DNA of 35,244 bases, from NCBI RefSeq assembly GCF_000613845.1, contig NZ_BAJT01000022.1:1-35244 (forward strand), in the 5' to 3' direction. This document shows positions 17,461-28,091 of the stretch, piece by piece. The translations under genes and the position numbers were made by a program. Within the stretch, counting starts at the first letter, position 1, and every line of letters begins with the position of its first letter. The notes below the pieces were generated by a model. That model did no database searches and was not told the DNA's origin. It saw only the letters and a program-made list of their open reading frames with translations. The DNA comes from Asaia astilbis JCM 15831 (GTDB taxonomy: Bacteria > Pseudomonadota > Alphaproteobacteria > Acetobacterales > Acetobacteraceae).

Positions 17461-18577
17461 GTGAAACGCCGTGCATTATTGGGGGGCAGCGCGACGATGC
17501 TCACCCTGTTGGGGACGCAACAGGCACGCTCAGCCTTTGCTGCGCCTCCGACCTCTCCTTCCTCTAGCATGCCTTCCCGCCGCGCGCGTCTGGAAGTGAC
17601 TGAAAACCCTTTCGGGCCAGCACCGGCTGCGCGTCGTGCCATTGAGCAGTCCGTGTCCTTCGCGCCTTATTATGTGGAGGACGAAACCGAACTCAGGCTT
17701 CGTATTGCGGGTCAGGAGACCCTCTCACGTGATCAGGTTGCGCTTTCGAATGGTTCTCTCGACGCCCTCAGTCTGCTCACTTGCGATATTGCTCGTGGCG
17801 GGACGGTTCTGGCACCGCATCCGACCTATGTAACGCATCTCAATTATGCGGCTCGGCGTGGGATCGAGACCGTTTATGTTCCCCTGCGTGAGCATCAGAT
17901 CGATTTCGTGGAGATGCGCAGAGCGATCACTCCCGCCACGCGCATGGTCTATTTCTGCAATCCCAATAATCCCACGGCAGATGATCGATCATGAGGCGCT
18001 GATCGGGTTCTGTCGGGACGTCGCGCCGCGTTGTCCGGTGGTCATCGACGAAGCTTATTACGAGCTGCTGCCTGACTATCAGCGCATGACCCTGTCGCCG
18101 CTGGTTCGTGAAGGGCTGGATGTGATCGTTGCCCGGACTTTCTCGAAGGTTTACGGTATGGCGGGATTACGCATCGGCTATATTCTGGCGCGACCCGAAC
18201 GCGTCAAACAGCTCTATAGTCTGACGACGACCTCCAGAAACCAGCCAGGCTACCGGGCCGCGCTCGTTTCGTTGGGAGACCTTGAGTATCTGCAAGCGGC
18301 ACAAACCTATCTGACCCAGTGCCGGGAGAAGATCTACCGTGTCTGCGAGACTCATCAGCTGAAATATCTGAAGAGCGTTGGTACCTTTGTTTATGTCGAT
18401 ACAGAACGCCCCGCTCTGGCGATGCGGGATGCCCTTGCCCGTCATGCGGTCGATATCCGTGTGTTTGACGATGCGCGTTATCCGGGCTGGATCCGTATCG
18501 GCACCGCGACCCCCGCCGAGCTGGACATGCTGGCTGAGGCCCTTCCCAAGGCGTTGGCTGAGGTGCGGATGCTTTAG
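17461..18577 (+). CDS. second Tat-signal PLP aminotransferase, HisC-like (frameshifted)
   Basis: A class I/II aminotransferase. Motifs are YFCNPNNPT, VVIDEAYYELLPD and RTFSKVYGMAGLRIG (PLP lysine after TFS), with RIGTATPAELDML near the end. The N-terminus carries KRRALLGG, a hydrophobic stretch and AFAAP, again a twin-arginine-type export signal. The chosen start is GTG 17461, with GAGG 8 bases upstream; an in-frame GTG at 17452 lacks a ribosome site. The frame breaks at about 17977, where ACGG|CAG should probably be ACGGGCCAG (N-P-T-G-Q-M), two bases missing. Repair gives 372 residues. It is a distant paralogue of the protein at 7649-8829; its substrate is unknown. Confidence 0.85.
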
Positions 18578-18599
18578 ACCGTTTGAGAGGGCGAGGAGC

Positions 18600-19958
18600 T
18601 TATCCTTGCCCCAATCCGGTCTGGCTGATGAGGAAAAGATAAAAGAGGAACACGGCATCCAGACCCAGGACCATTGGCGTCAGCCGGACGAACTGGCGCG
18701 TGACCAGAAGCATCAGAGAATAAAACAGGAGGCCAAGCGCCAGACTGACCATGAAATTTCCTGTCAGTACAGCGATCAGAAGCATGAAGGCGGGCGTCAG
18801 AATGGCCTCCTGCGACCCGTTGGCGGCCTGACCGAGTGCGGAAAGCATCGAGAGCCCGACAAGGATGAGCACGGGCGCTGTGGCTTCAGGCGGGATCATC
18901 ACGATCAAGGGCCAGAGGACAGAAGAAGCGGCAAAGAGCAGGGCGACGATCAGGGCTGTCAGACCCGTCCGTCCGCCTGCTTCGACCCCTACCAGGCTCT
19001 CGACATAAGCGGAAACGGTGCTGGTGCCCAAAGCAGAGCCGATGATGCTTGCAGAGCCATCGGCAGCAAAAGCCGCACGTCCCAGCAGTGTGGTTCCATC
19101 AGCCTTGGTCAGCCGGGCACGATTGGCGACGCTGTACATCGTGCCGGTCGCATCAAAGAAATCGCTGATGAGAAAATAGAGGGTGATCGGCAGAAGCAGC
19201 TCGAGATGAGAGAAAAAGTCGCCGAAATTGAAGGGGAAGAGCAGGTGCGTGGGATAGTGCGGCCACTCGACAAAATGCTGTGGCAGGCTCGTAACCGGGT
19301 GGCCCCCCTTATGAACGAAAAGGCTCGCAAGTGTGACGGCCAGAATGGCGATCAGCATTCCAGCCGGAATACGCAGGACGACAAGGGCGCCCGCCAGAAA
19401 CAGCCCGAACAGGGTCAGAAGGGCAGAGGGGTCGCTCAGACTGCCGAAGTGAAAGCCATCGGGGGCGGCGACAGCGAGATTGCCTGTCACCATGCCGAGC
19501 CTTGCAATGAAAATGCCGATTGCAACCTGAATGCCCAGGACGATGGGTTCGGGAAAAGCCTGGATGATCTTGTGGCGTAGCCGGGTGACGGAAAGCGCTG
19601 TGAATGCAATCCCTCCCAGAAGCACGATCGTAAAGGCGGTTCGCACATCGACATGCATCTGGTTGACGACGACCTGCGCGAAGATCGCGTTGCTGCTCAT
19701 GGCAGGGGCAAGTGCGATCGGCATGTTGGCGAAGATCGCCATCAGCAACGTGCCGCAGACGGCGGCGGCGATGGTCGTCATGATCAGGTCATGTGAGGCG
19801 AGCCCCGCTTTGGACAGGATCGCGGGATTGACCGCCATGATATAGGCCATGGCGCCGAACGTCGTAAGACCGGCCAGGATTTCACGCTGAACCGTCGACC
19901 CTCTCAGCCCGATTTTAAAGCGGCGATCCAGCCAGGAGGAGAGAGAAGAGGCAGTCAC
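18600..19958 (-). CDS. NCS2-family purine permease (AzgA/GhxP type)
   Basis: An inner-membrane symporter of 452 residues with more than ten hydrophobic spans and an intact frame. Signatures of the adenine/guanine/hypoxanthine branch are EILAGLTTFGAMAYIMAVNP at the N-terminus, ALAPAMSSNAIFA, FFDATGTMYSVANRA and GSALGTSTVSAYVESLVGVEAGGRTG. It probably imports a purine base with protons; the exact base cannot be told from the sequence. It is convergent with the aminotransferase gene, 22 bases apart, with no clear terminator between them. I see no purine riboswitch upstream. Confidence 0.92.
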   Translation of the reverse strand: MTASSLSSWLDRRFKIGLRGSTVQREILAGLTTFGAMAYIMAVNPAILSKAGLASHDLIMTTIAAAVCGTLLMAIFANMPIALAPAMSSNAIFAQVVVNQMHVDVRTAFTIVLLGGIAFTALSVTRLRHKIIQAFPEPIVLGIQVAIGIFIARLGMVTGNLAVAAPDGFHFGSLSDPSALLTLFGLFLAGALVVLRIPAGMLIAILAVTLASLFVHKGGHPVTSLPQHFVEWPHYPTHLLFPFNFGDFFSHLELLLPITLYFLISDFFDATGTMYSVANRARLTKADGTTLLGRAAFAADGSASIIGSALGTSTVSAYVESLVGVEAGGRTGLTALIVALLFAASSVLWPLIVMIPPEATAPVLILVGLSMLSALGQAANGSQEAILTPAFMLLIAVLTGNFMVSLALGLLFYSLMLLVTRQFVRLTPMVLGLDAVFLFYLFLISQTGLGQG

Positions 19959-20052
19959 GATAGCGAGGCTCCGGGCAGGAAAGAGGCGTAGTGGCTTTTT
20001 ATGAGAGAAGGGACGCTAGCGACAAGGGCGTCGACCGGCTGGCGACCCGTCT

Positions 20053-21292
20053 TCACTGAATGGCACGATAGGTGTCACGCAGGCCGCCCTGCAGAGGAAC
20101 CAGAGAACCGTCGTTATTCTCCGGCAGCAGACCCAGAAGCATCATGAGCAATGGGTAGACATCGACGTTGTCGAAGGTCGGCAGGGTTTTGTGAGAGAGA
20201 AAGGCCGGTCCTGACGCGATAAAGGTCGCTGTCATGTCCGGGGCGGCCATGTCATAGCCATGCGTACCGGCGATGACGTGTTCATGAGGCTCCCGGGTCA
20301 GCGTCCAGCCGTTTTCGGCGAGGCAGAGCCAGGCCGGGACGCGCGGGTTTGTGCCGTAGTGCAATCTCTCGGGGATGCGGTCTTTCGACCAGCACGTAAC
20401 GTGGTCGCGCTGGGCAGAGAGAGAGCGGGCCAGTTCGCGCTCGTGGCCGGGGACCGGGTTGATGCCAGCATAGGGACCGGAAGTGACGATTTCCATGCTG
20501 TGTGGCGTGGCCAGACTGCTCAGGGGAATGACGCGCTGAGGGCTCAGCTCGGTCATGCCGTGATCGGAGACGATCAGGATATTGGCTGCGACATGGCGCT
20601 CGGCGAGCCCAGCCATGAGACGCGCAATGGCAGTATCGACTTCGCGAGAAGCCGCGTGAGTCTCCGGAGCAAACGGACCATGCTTGTGGCCTGAATGATC
20701 GACACCATCGAAATAGAGGAGAGACAATGCCGGTCGCTTCTCGCTGGGGCGGTCGAACCATGAGAGCACCGTGTCGACCCGGAGTGTCGGGGTGCGCTTT
20801 GGATCAAAGTGATACCAGATCTGAGGGCGGGTATTCAGGATGGGGACGTCTGAACCGGGCCAGAACATGATGGCTGTCATGAGCGTGCATCTGCGCAGTA
20901 ACCCATGCCGGGGTACCGTTATTCCACCAGCGAGGATCGTCGAGACCCGTCTTTTTGCTGACGCTGAAGACTTCTCCCGGGATGTCGGGGTCGATGATCG
21001 TATTGCCGATGATGCCATGATGATCGGGACGCAGTCCGGTGACCAGCGTGTAGTGGTTCGGAAAGGTCACCGATGGAAAAGAGGGACGCATCGGGGCGAA
21101 AACACCCTCATCGGCCAATCTGTCGAGGGTAGGGGTGTCGCCGTGATGAAGGTAATCGGGCCTGAAGCCGTCGATTGAAATCATGATCACAGGCGGAAGG
21201 CCCGTGGCCGTCTCCACCTTTGCCGGGATGGGAGCTGTCTCGCAGCCAGCAAGACAGAGCAGTACGGTCAGAAGAAGGGAGATGCGCGCCAT
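20053..21292 (-). CDS. ENPP-type phosphodiesterase/nucleotide pyrophosphatase lipoprotein (frameshifted)
   Basis: An alkaline-phosphatase-superfamily enzyme of the ecto-nucleotide pyrophosphatase/phosphodiesterase type. The N-terminus is a lipoprotein signal with lipobox LAGC, so it is membrane-anchored in the envelope. The metal site begins at SIDGFRPDYL, the nucleophile threonine is in SVTFPNHYTLVTG, and later ligands lie in DGVDHSGHKHGP, SDHGM and AGTHGYD. The frame breaks at about 20884, where CACG|CTC should probably be CACGGCCTC (H-G-L), two bases missing, before MTAIMFWPGS. Repair gives 413 residues. It lies 69 bases after the AsmA-family gene on the same strand. Confidence 0.88.
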
Positions 21293-21361
21293 CCTTACAA
21301 ACTGGCAGGATGGCGCGTAGGGATCAATCTCCTAGATCGACCTTGACGTTTTTGAGCACGG

Positions 21362-23470
21362 TTAGTGCTGTTTGAGACGCTTCTGCCAGACGGAATGGAC
21401 CTGCTTACGGTTCAGGGGCTTTTGTGGGCCCGCCTTGCCGCTGGAGCCAGGTTGGACGGTTGCCGCGCCGCTGCCCGTCGTCGATCCGGGTTTGACGCCA
21501 GCCGCAGGGGCGTTGTTGGCTTGTCCAAGGGCTGTTTCACAGGCGCTTCCTTCGCCGACACCAAACTGGATGGTTGGCAACAGGACTGCCGGAGGAAAGG
21601 CAACGGCGAGCGCTGCTGTGGCGGCGGCGCGACCGATGAGTTCAGCACCGGGCATGATCGTCGGGCTTTTGAGCGGGCCGGTGACATTGACCCGTCCGGG
21701 CAGAGACAGAACATTGAAGGAAGTCGAGCGGGTGACGACGTGATAATCGAGGGTTTCGTTTCTGAGATTGACCGTGCCGCCGCCCAATGTGCGGGTGTTA
21801 TTGGTCATCAGCAGCAGGGAGTTCGTGCTCAGAATGCCCTGGCGCAACGGCATATCGGCGATGAAGCATTTCAGATCCGAACGTGTCGGGATGCCTACAG
21901 CTGACAGGATTGCACTGCCGATCTTCAGTCCCAGCAGATCGGGAAGAAGGGCAGAGACATCACCGCCATGATCGACCACGAGGGTCACGCCGCCATCGCC
22001 ATGAGCCAGCAGGCTTGCGATGGAATTACCCTTTGCGGCAAGCGTGATGTGGCCGCCGAGCGTTCCCTGACCCTTGAAGGTATCGGTCGCTTTCATGAGG
22101 CGCTGAACTGAGAGACGGGAGACATCGACCTTGAAATGCGTGTCGAATTGTCCGTTCGATGCCGGGTTGAGCGCGCCCGAGAGACCGAGCGTTCCGTCGC
22201 CGACAGCAAAAGCCAGCTTGTTGATGGTGATGGCACCGTCATGGACGACGATATCAGCCACGATGTTATCGAGCGGCGTGCTCTTGTTCTCGATGCGATC
22301 GCCTTTATAGACGAGATGCGCATTAACCGAGTTGAGCTTGGGAACATTGATCGGCTGGGAAGGCAGGATGCGATCGCTTGTCGAGACCTGCTTGCTCTCG
22401 CCTTTTCCCGGCTTGGCGCCGATGAATCCGCCCAGATCCTGAAGGTCGACACGACGGGAGTGCAGGTCGGCATCGACCGTGATCGGCTTGGTCTGCGGGT
22501 CGACCGAGATCGTTCCCCCGATATCGGACGAACCCAGCTTACCAGAGAAATTACTGAAGCGGATATGAGCGGCGGTGTAAGCGAGATTTCCCGATACGCT
22601 GTAATTGGGCGTGTGGGGGATGGGAATACCTGTCAGACCATACAGAAGGGCCATGTCAGGACCTGCAAAATGCAGAACGAGCTTTGTCCCTTTGAAATGC
22701 AGGGGATCATCGACGGCACCGCGTAGCGTCACATAGGTTGGACCGTTTTCGAGACGCGCGTCGATCGGATAGGGGTGGTTTGAATTGGTGAGCGTCAGAA
22801 GAGAGCCACCGACAATATGGCCGGAGATGGGGGCCTGAGCGTATCGACCTTTCAGATCGAGCACGATGTTCCCGTCTTTTTCGCCCTGGGCGGGCGTGGT
22901 GTGCATCAGGATGTGCATGTCGGTCTTGAGCTTGGCCATGGCCACACGGATGTCACCATTGGTGATGATCAGATCGCCAATTTTGGGCAGCTCAAGGGGT
23001 TTGGAGTCGTCTTTTGGCGCGGGATCAGGCTTCGCGTTCGGGTCAGAGAAGCTGTAGTTGTTTTTGCCGTTGGCGAGCGCAACGATATCGCCCTTGGGCG
23101 TGTCGATCGAGATCAGAGGAATCTCGAGACCTTTGTGAGTCAGGTAGCGCCAGACATTGACGGAGACCGTCGATTTATTGGCGCTCGCGAAAAGCTCCTT
23201 TTCCGACTCAAAGCCGTCAGGTTGATGAACCTTCAGATCGTCTACGGAAACCGTCGTGGTCAGACCCAGTTTGACATGGAGATGGGCAATCGAAACCGGT
23301 CGATGCAGCGCGGCGCTGGCACGGCGGTTGATGAGTGGCACGAACCAGTCCCAGTTCCAGAGAAGGATCAGCAGGACGAGCAGGAGCGCCAGAGCCCCCG
23401 AGATGATGGCGAGAGCACGACGCACAGGGCGTCGACGCGGCGCTTTCGGTGAGGGTCCGTTTTCTGCCAC
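21362..23470 (-). CDS. AsmA-family envelope protein
   Basis: 702 residues with an intact frame. A basic N-terminus (PRRRPVRRA) and one membrane anchor (LALLLVLLILLWNWDWFVPL) precede the typical AsmA start INRRASAALHRPVSI. A long beta-rich periplasmic region follows, with the family's C-terminal part GNSIASLLAHGDGGVTLVVDHG and RVNVTGPLKSPTIMPG. Proteins of this family are thought to bridge the envelope and move or organise phospholipids. The start is GTG 23470 with AAAGG at suitable distance. The last 60 residues are rich in Gly, Pro and basic residues and look disordered. It is probably co-transcribed with the ENPP-type gene. Confidence 0.88.
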   Translation of the reverse strand: MAENGPSPKAPRRRPVRRALAIISGALALLLVLLILLWNWDWFVPLINRRASAALHRPVSIAHLHVKLGLTTTVSVDDLKVHQPDGFESEKELFASANKSTVSVNVWRYLTHKGLEIPLISIDTPKGDIVALANGKNNYSFSDPNAKPDPAPKDDSKPLELPKIGDLIITNGDIRVAMAKLKTDMHILMHTTPAQGEKDGNIVLDLKGRYAQAPISGHIVGGSLLTLTNSNHPYPIDARLENGPTYVTLRGAVDDPLHFKGTKLVLHFAGPDMALLYGLTGIPIPHTPNYSVSGNLAYTAAHIRFSNFSGKLGSSDIGGTISVDPQTKPITVDADLHSRRVDLQDLGGFIGAKPGKGESKQVSTSDRILPSQPINVPKLNSVNAHLVYKGDRIENKSTPLDNIVADIVVHDGAITINKLAFAVGDGTLGLSGALNPASNGQFDTHFKVDVSRLSVQRLMKATDTFKGQGTLGGHITLAAKGNSIASLLAHGDGGVTLVVDHGGDVSALLPDLLGLKIGSAILSAVGIPTRSDLKCFIADMPLRQGILSTNSLLLMTNNTRTLGGGTVNLRNETLDYHVVTRSTSFNVLSLPGRVNVTGPLKSPTIMPGAELIGRAAATAALAVAFPPAVLLPTIQFGVGEGSACETALGQANNAPAAGVKPGSTTGSGAATVQPGSSGKAGPQKPLNRKQVHSVWQKRLKQH

Positions 23471-23610
23471 GTTCGCTGCCTTTCTGCTGGGTTTTCCAGG
23501 GAGGACACGTGGCTGAGCGACAACGATCCGTATTTGATACGGTCGGAGAGCCTGCCGCCTCCTTGGCGGTTATTCTCCTTTGAATACGAGATTGTAAGGA
23601 AGGAGTTCCG

Positions 23611-25128
23611 TCAGGCTGCTGCAAGCCAGAGGGGAAGAAGCCCCTTATACCGTGTTTTCAGTGTCTCTCGTGCATCGGACGCAAGAAGAGTGATGGTACA
23701 GGCCAGAGCGTCAGCATGGGGCGCGCGGAGGAGATCGAGCCCCAGGATGAAATCACGCAGGCTGTTCCCTCTGCTGCGCAAGGCAAGATAGGGGCGTAAT
23801 GAGTCGCTCATTCGGGAATCAGGGGTGATCGGCTTACGTGTCAGCAGCAACGGGGACTGAGCTCCGAACCCGATTTCCCCCGAAGCGAGAGCGCCCAGGC
23901 TTTCTGAGCCCGCGAGGGTGAGAAGCTGCAGCAAGGGCTGAGGTGCGTTGTCATCCGTGTCGTCGCGTGTCTGGACCGGAAGCCATCTTGTCAGGGTGCT
24001 GGTGATCTGGGACGGGCAGTTATCGCCTCCCGGCAGCATCAAGAAACTGGAAGAAGATGCAGCAGGTTCGGAGACATGACCATCTCTGCGTTCGGTTATG
24101 AGGAAGATAGCGTTGTCGGCCACTGAACCGTCGCCTGATGCCTTGAGATCGAAGCGTCGGGTCTCAGGATCATAGGCAAGAGTGGCGCCTGAAGGTGTCT
24201 CCAGGCGTGCGCATTCGAACTCGGGCGGTGTTGCGAAGCTTTGATGTGCTCTCACACTGAAAACGCTTTCAGGGAGGAAGCTAAGACTTTTTTCGTCGAT
24301 ATCCTTCCGGATACGCCAGTACAGCGTATCGAGACCGACGCGAGCTATCCTGGCTGCATGATCGCGTGTTGCGCGCAGAAATCGCTGTCCGACTTTGTCT
24401 TCTTCCTCATTGCGATCAAAATGAGTCCAGAGATCGGGCGCAGTGACATCGGCAGGCAAGCCGCCAAGACGGGTTTCATAATGCGCTTTGTTGCGTGCGA
24501 TGTAGTGCAGCAGGCGCGCACCGTCCCAGCTCGCCGTTGCAGCCGGGTCGAACGCTGTGCCTGTTGCTGTTACCTGGCGATCTGAATCGAGCGCATAATG
24601 ACAGCCGTCCAGCGTGTGATCCTGAACCATTTTTGGTCGGATAAAGCGTTTGCCCAGCGCATGATCGGGAAAATTCAGGGGCGCGCGGCGGGTATAGGCT
24701 GCGATTGGCGGCTCGTCCGTACGGGCGATATGGCCATTCGAGCCAAAAATGGACCAATGCAGCATGATGGCATCGGCGTCGGCAAAGCGGTCGAGATAGG
24801 CCCCGATCGTGTCATCGTGCTCGGGATAGACGTATTCATCGCTCTCTAGGCAGATCACCCAGTCGAAACGGGAGCGGCTTGCTTCGATGGCCTGACCGAA
24901 CGCTTCGGAGCGGCGCTCGCTGAACTTTCTGCCATCCGGCACCGATCCTCGACGTGCTTCGATCGGATAAAGATCAGCGGCAGCTTGAATGACCTCCCAG
25001 GTGCCATCGGTCGAATGATCGTCGATGACGATGAGCGCATCGAATTTCAGAGCCAGATGATAGGAGATCCACCACCCGATGTCGTCGACGTCATTGCGGA
25101 CGAAAAGTATCGCAGCGGCGGAGGCCAT
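23611..25128 (-). CDS. family 2 glycosyltransferase-like protein
   Basis: 505 residues with an intact frame. The first 300 are a GT-A fold resembling the Glyco_tranf_2_4 family: ILFVRNDVDDIGWWISYH, VIDDHSTDGTWEVI and a DxD-like ICLESDEYVYP, followed by MLHWSIFGSNGH. The rest (from about residue 310) shows no domain I recognise, though Ser/Leu-rich repeats of hydrophobic strands suggest a second domain. There is no signal or membrane span, so it is probably cytoplasmic and acts on an envelope polysaccharide or glycan; donor and acceptor are unknown. It starts 63 bases after lepA on the same strand. Confidence 0.78.
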   Translation of the reverse strand: MASAAAILFVRNDVDDIGWWISYHLALKFDALIVIDDHSTDGTWEVIQAAADLYPIEARRGSVPDGRKFSERRSEAFGQAIEASRSRFDWVICLESDEYVYPEHDDTIGAYLDRFADADAIMLHWSIFGSNGHIARTDEPPIAAYTRRAPLNFPDHALGKRFIRPKMVQDHTLDGCHYALDSDRQVTATGTAFDPAATASWDGARLLHYIARNKAHYETRLGGLPADVTAPDLWTHFDRNEEEDKVGQRFLRATRDHAARIARVGLDTLYWRIRKDIDEKSLSFLPESVFSVRAHQSFATPPEFECARLETPSGATLAYDPETRRFDLKASGDGSVADNAIFLITERRDGHVSEPAASSSSFLMLPGGDNCPSQITSTLTRWLPVQTRDDTDDNAPQPLLQLLTLAGSESLGALASGEIGFGAQSPLLLTRKPITPDSRMSDSLRPYLALRSRGNSLRDFILGLDLLRAPHADALACTITLLASDARETLKTRYKGLLPLWLAAA

Positions 25129-25191
25129 CTCGACGTTCCTTCTGTTTCTCGGCTGTCGCTCCGGCCTCGTTGCGGACCGTTTGGCGGCAAG

Positions 25192-26993
25192 TCAGTCCAT
25201 TTTGAGGGCAGCGAGGAAGGCGCTCTGCGGGATTTCGACCTTGCCGAACTGACGCATGCGCTTTTTGCCTTCCTTCTGCTTGTCCAGAAGCTTGCGCTTA
25301 CGGGAGATGTCACCACCATAGCACTTGGCCGTCACGTCTTTCGACATGGCGCCCAGCGTTTCACGTGCAATGATGCGTGAGCCGATCGAGGCCTGAATGG
25401 CAATCTTGAAGAGCTGGCGGGGGATCAGATCCTTGAGCTTGCCGCAGATGGCGCGGCCGCGGGTTTCTGCGACCGTCCGATGGGCGACGAAGGAGAGCGC
25501 GTCGACCGGTTCCTGATTGACCAGGATGGAGATGCGCACGAGATCGCTCTCTTCATACCCATCGATCTGGTAGTCGAAGCTCGCATAACCTCGTGTCAGT
25601 GACTTCAGGCGGTCATAGAAATCGAAGACCACCTCGTTAAGAGGCAGGCGATAAACGGCCATGGCGCGGTTACCGACATAGGTCAGATCCATCTGGATGC
25701 CGCGGCGTTCGCTACACAGCGTGAGAACGCTTCCGAGATATTCATCCTGAACCAGAATGGTCGCTTTGATCCAAGGCTCTTCGATCCGCTCGATCTTGCC
25801 CGGATCCGGCATGTCGGCGGGGTTATGCAGATCTTCCTGCGTGCCGTTTGTCAGGTGCATCTTGTAAACGACTGACGGGGCGGTTGCGATCAGATCGAGA
25901 TTGAACTCGCGTGACAGGCGTTCCTGGATGATTTCAAGATGCAGCAGGCCCAGGAAGCCGCAACGGAATCCAAAGCCAAGAGCCGCTGACGTCTCGGCCT
26001 CGAAGTGGAACGAGGCGTCGTTGAGGCGCAGCTTGGCGAGTGAGTCGCGAAGCTTCTCGAAATCATCGGCATCGATCGGGAAGAGACCGCACCACACGAC
26101 CGGGATCGACGGCTTGAACCCTGCCAAAGGCTTTTCAGCCGGGACACGATCGAGCGTAACAGTGTCGCCCACGGCGACATCGGCGACGGTCTTGATCGCG
26201 GCGTTGATATACCCCATTTCGCCCGGCCCGAGCGTGTCGACGGTCGTCATTTTCGGCAAGAAGACGCCAACCTGATCCACAAGATAGGTCGAGCCTGCCT
26301 GCATCATGCGGATCTTGTCGCCACGCTTGAGCGTGCCTTCCATGATACGGACGAGGATGATGACCCCGAGATAGGGATCGTACCAGCTATCGACCAGCAG
26401 AGCCTGAAGCGGCTTGCTCGCATCCCCCTTCGGGGGCGGCAGGCGTGTGACGAGGGCTTCGAGGACGCCCTCGATGTTCAGACCTGTCTTGGCAGAAACC
26501 TCGACGGCATCATCGGCAGGAATACCGACGACTTCTTCGATCTGCGCGCGAACGCGCTCGACATCGGCGGCAGGCAGATCGACCTTGTTCAGGACCGGGA
26601 CAATCTCGTGATTGGACTCAATCGCCTGATAGACATTGGCAAGCGTCTGGGCCTCGACCCCCTGTGAGGCATCGACGACCAGAATCGACCCTTCACAGGC
26701 GGCAAGGCTGCGGCTCACCTCATAGGCGAAATCGACATGGCCCGGCGTGTCCATGAGGTTCAGGATATAAGTTTTGCCATCCTTGGCAGGATAGGTCAGG
26801 CGCACGGTCTGCGCTTGATGGTAATGCCGCGCTCCTGCTCCAGCTCCATGTTATCCAGGATCTGGTCTTTCATTTCTCGAGCGGTAAGCGCACCGCAGGC
26901 CTGGATCAACCGGTCAGCCAACGTGGACTTTCCATGGTCGATATGCGCGATGATCGAGAAATTACGGATCTGGGAGAGGGGCGTGCCGGTCAT
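25192..26993 (-). CDS. lepA: elongation factor 4 (LepA) (frameshifted)
   Basis: A translational GTPase that acts on ribosomes. G1 is [10 protein letters not shown]3 is MDTPGHVDF and G4 is NKVDL. The C-terminal LepA-specific part includes [21 protein letters not shown]. The frame breaks at 26814, where the coding strand AAG|CGCAG lacks one G. Repair gives G-I-T-I-K-A-Q-T-V-R-L. The start at 26993 ([11 protein letters not shown]) gives 600 residues, matching E. coli LepA. Further ATGs at 27005 and 27029 extend it by 4 and 12 residues, and no start has a clear ribosome site. All other motifs are intact, which argues against real inactivation. Confidence 0.93.
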
Positions 26994-27070
26994 GGCGCGA
27001 TACATAAGCGATTGCGCGGTTCTTGTCATTGGGGAGAAATCGGCACGACGCGATTTCTCCCCTGTCTTTT

Positions 27071-28077
27071 CTAGCGATCTGTCAGGCGAAATTCGATGCG
27101 TCGGTTATGGGCAAATGCCGCCGCCGTATTACCCTGATCGAGAGGCTGATAGTCGGAGAAGCCGGTTGCCGCCAGATGATGGGGGTCGACCCCCTCCTTG
27201 ACGAGAACCTTGACGACCGTGATGGCACGCGCGCTCGAGAGCTCCCAATTGCTTGCGAAAGCCGTGTGGATGGGCTGCTTGTCGGCGTGACCGTCGATGC
27301 GCAGGATCCACGGGAGATCGGTCGGGATCTGGCTCGAGACCTGTTTGAACGTATGAGCGAGGGTCGCAATTTCTTTCTCACCCTCGGGCGTGAGATCTGC
27401 GCTGCCTTGCGGGAAAAGAATGGAGCTTTGGAAAACGAATCGGTCGCCGACGATTTCGACACCCTTCTGGTTTTTGAGGATGTCCTGCAAACGACCGAAA
27501 AACTCCGAGCGGTACCGCTTGAGCTGGTTCACCTTGTCAGCCAGAGCGATATTGAGCTTGCTGCCCAGATCGCTGATCTGCTGGTCACGCGCTGTCACGT
27601 CCTTCTTGGCAAGATCAAGCGCCTGACCAATTGCGAGAAGCTGTTGGTTGAGCTGTTCGAGTTGCGATTTCAGCTGTGCAATCGTGGCCTGATCGGATTG
27701 TGTCGCCTGACCGGCTGCGGCCAGAGCCTGCTCTTTCTCGGCAATCGTCCCGTTCAACGTGGCCAGCTGCTGGGTCAGGACGTCGGCCTGACGCTTGGCG
27801 CTGTCACGATCCGTGGTGAGACTAGCACCATGGCATCAAGTTGCCGGTTTTTGCTCTCGGTCATGGAGAGCGTCTGCTGCAGCGCCGCCAGTTGCTGACG
27901 GAGTTCGTCCAGCGAATGGGTGCGCCTGCTGAGGGCGACAGACAGGAACTGCTGGCCAAGCACAAAGACCAGAAGAACAAATGTCACGACCATCAGCAGG
28001 GTGGAGAGCGCATCCACATAGCCGGGCCAGGCATTGAGTTCCCCATGTTGGGAACTGCGTCGGGAGCGTCGTGCCAT
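27071..28077 (-). CDS. MotB/OmpA-like peptidoglycan-binding motor partner (frameshifted)
   Basis: Residues 16-45 form a single span of MotB type ([20 protein letters not shown]) with a conserved aspartate at Asp22, the expected proton site. A coiled-coil stretch of Gln/Leu/Ala-rich repeats follows. The C-terminal OmpA domain has [25 protein letters not shown] and NRRIEFRL, which bind peptidoglycan. The frame breaks at about 27826, where GTG|CTAG on the coding strand lacks one G (repaired V-A-S-L-T-T-D-R-D). Repair gives 335 residues. It lies 14 bases after the MotA-like gene. No flagellar genes are in the window, so a non-flagellar proton-driven complex is possible. Confidence 0.85.
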
Positions 28078-28091
28078 GAAACCCGCCCGCC

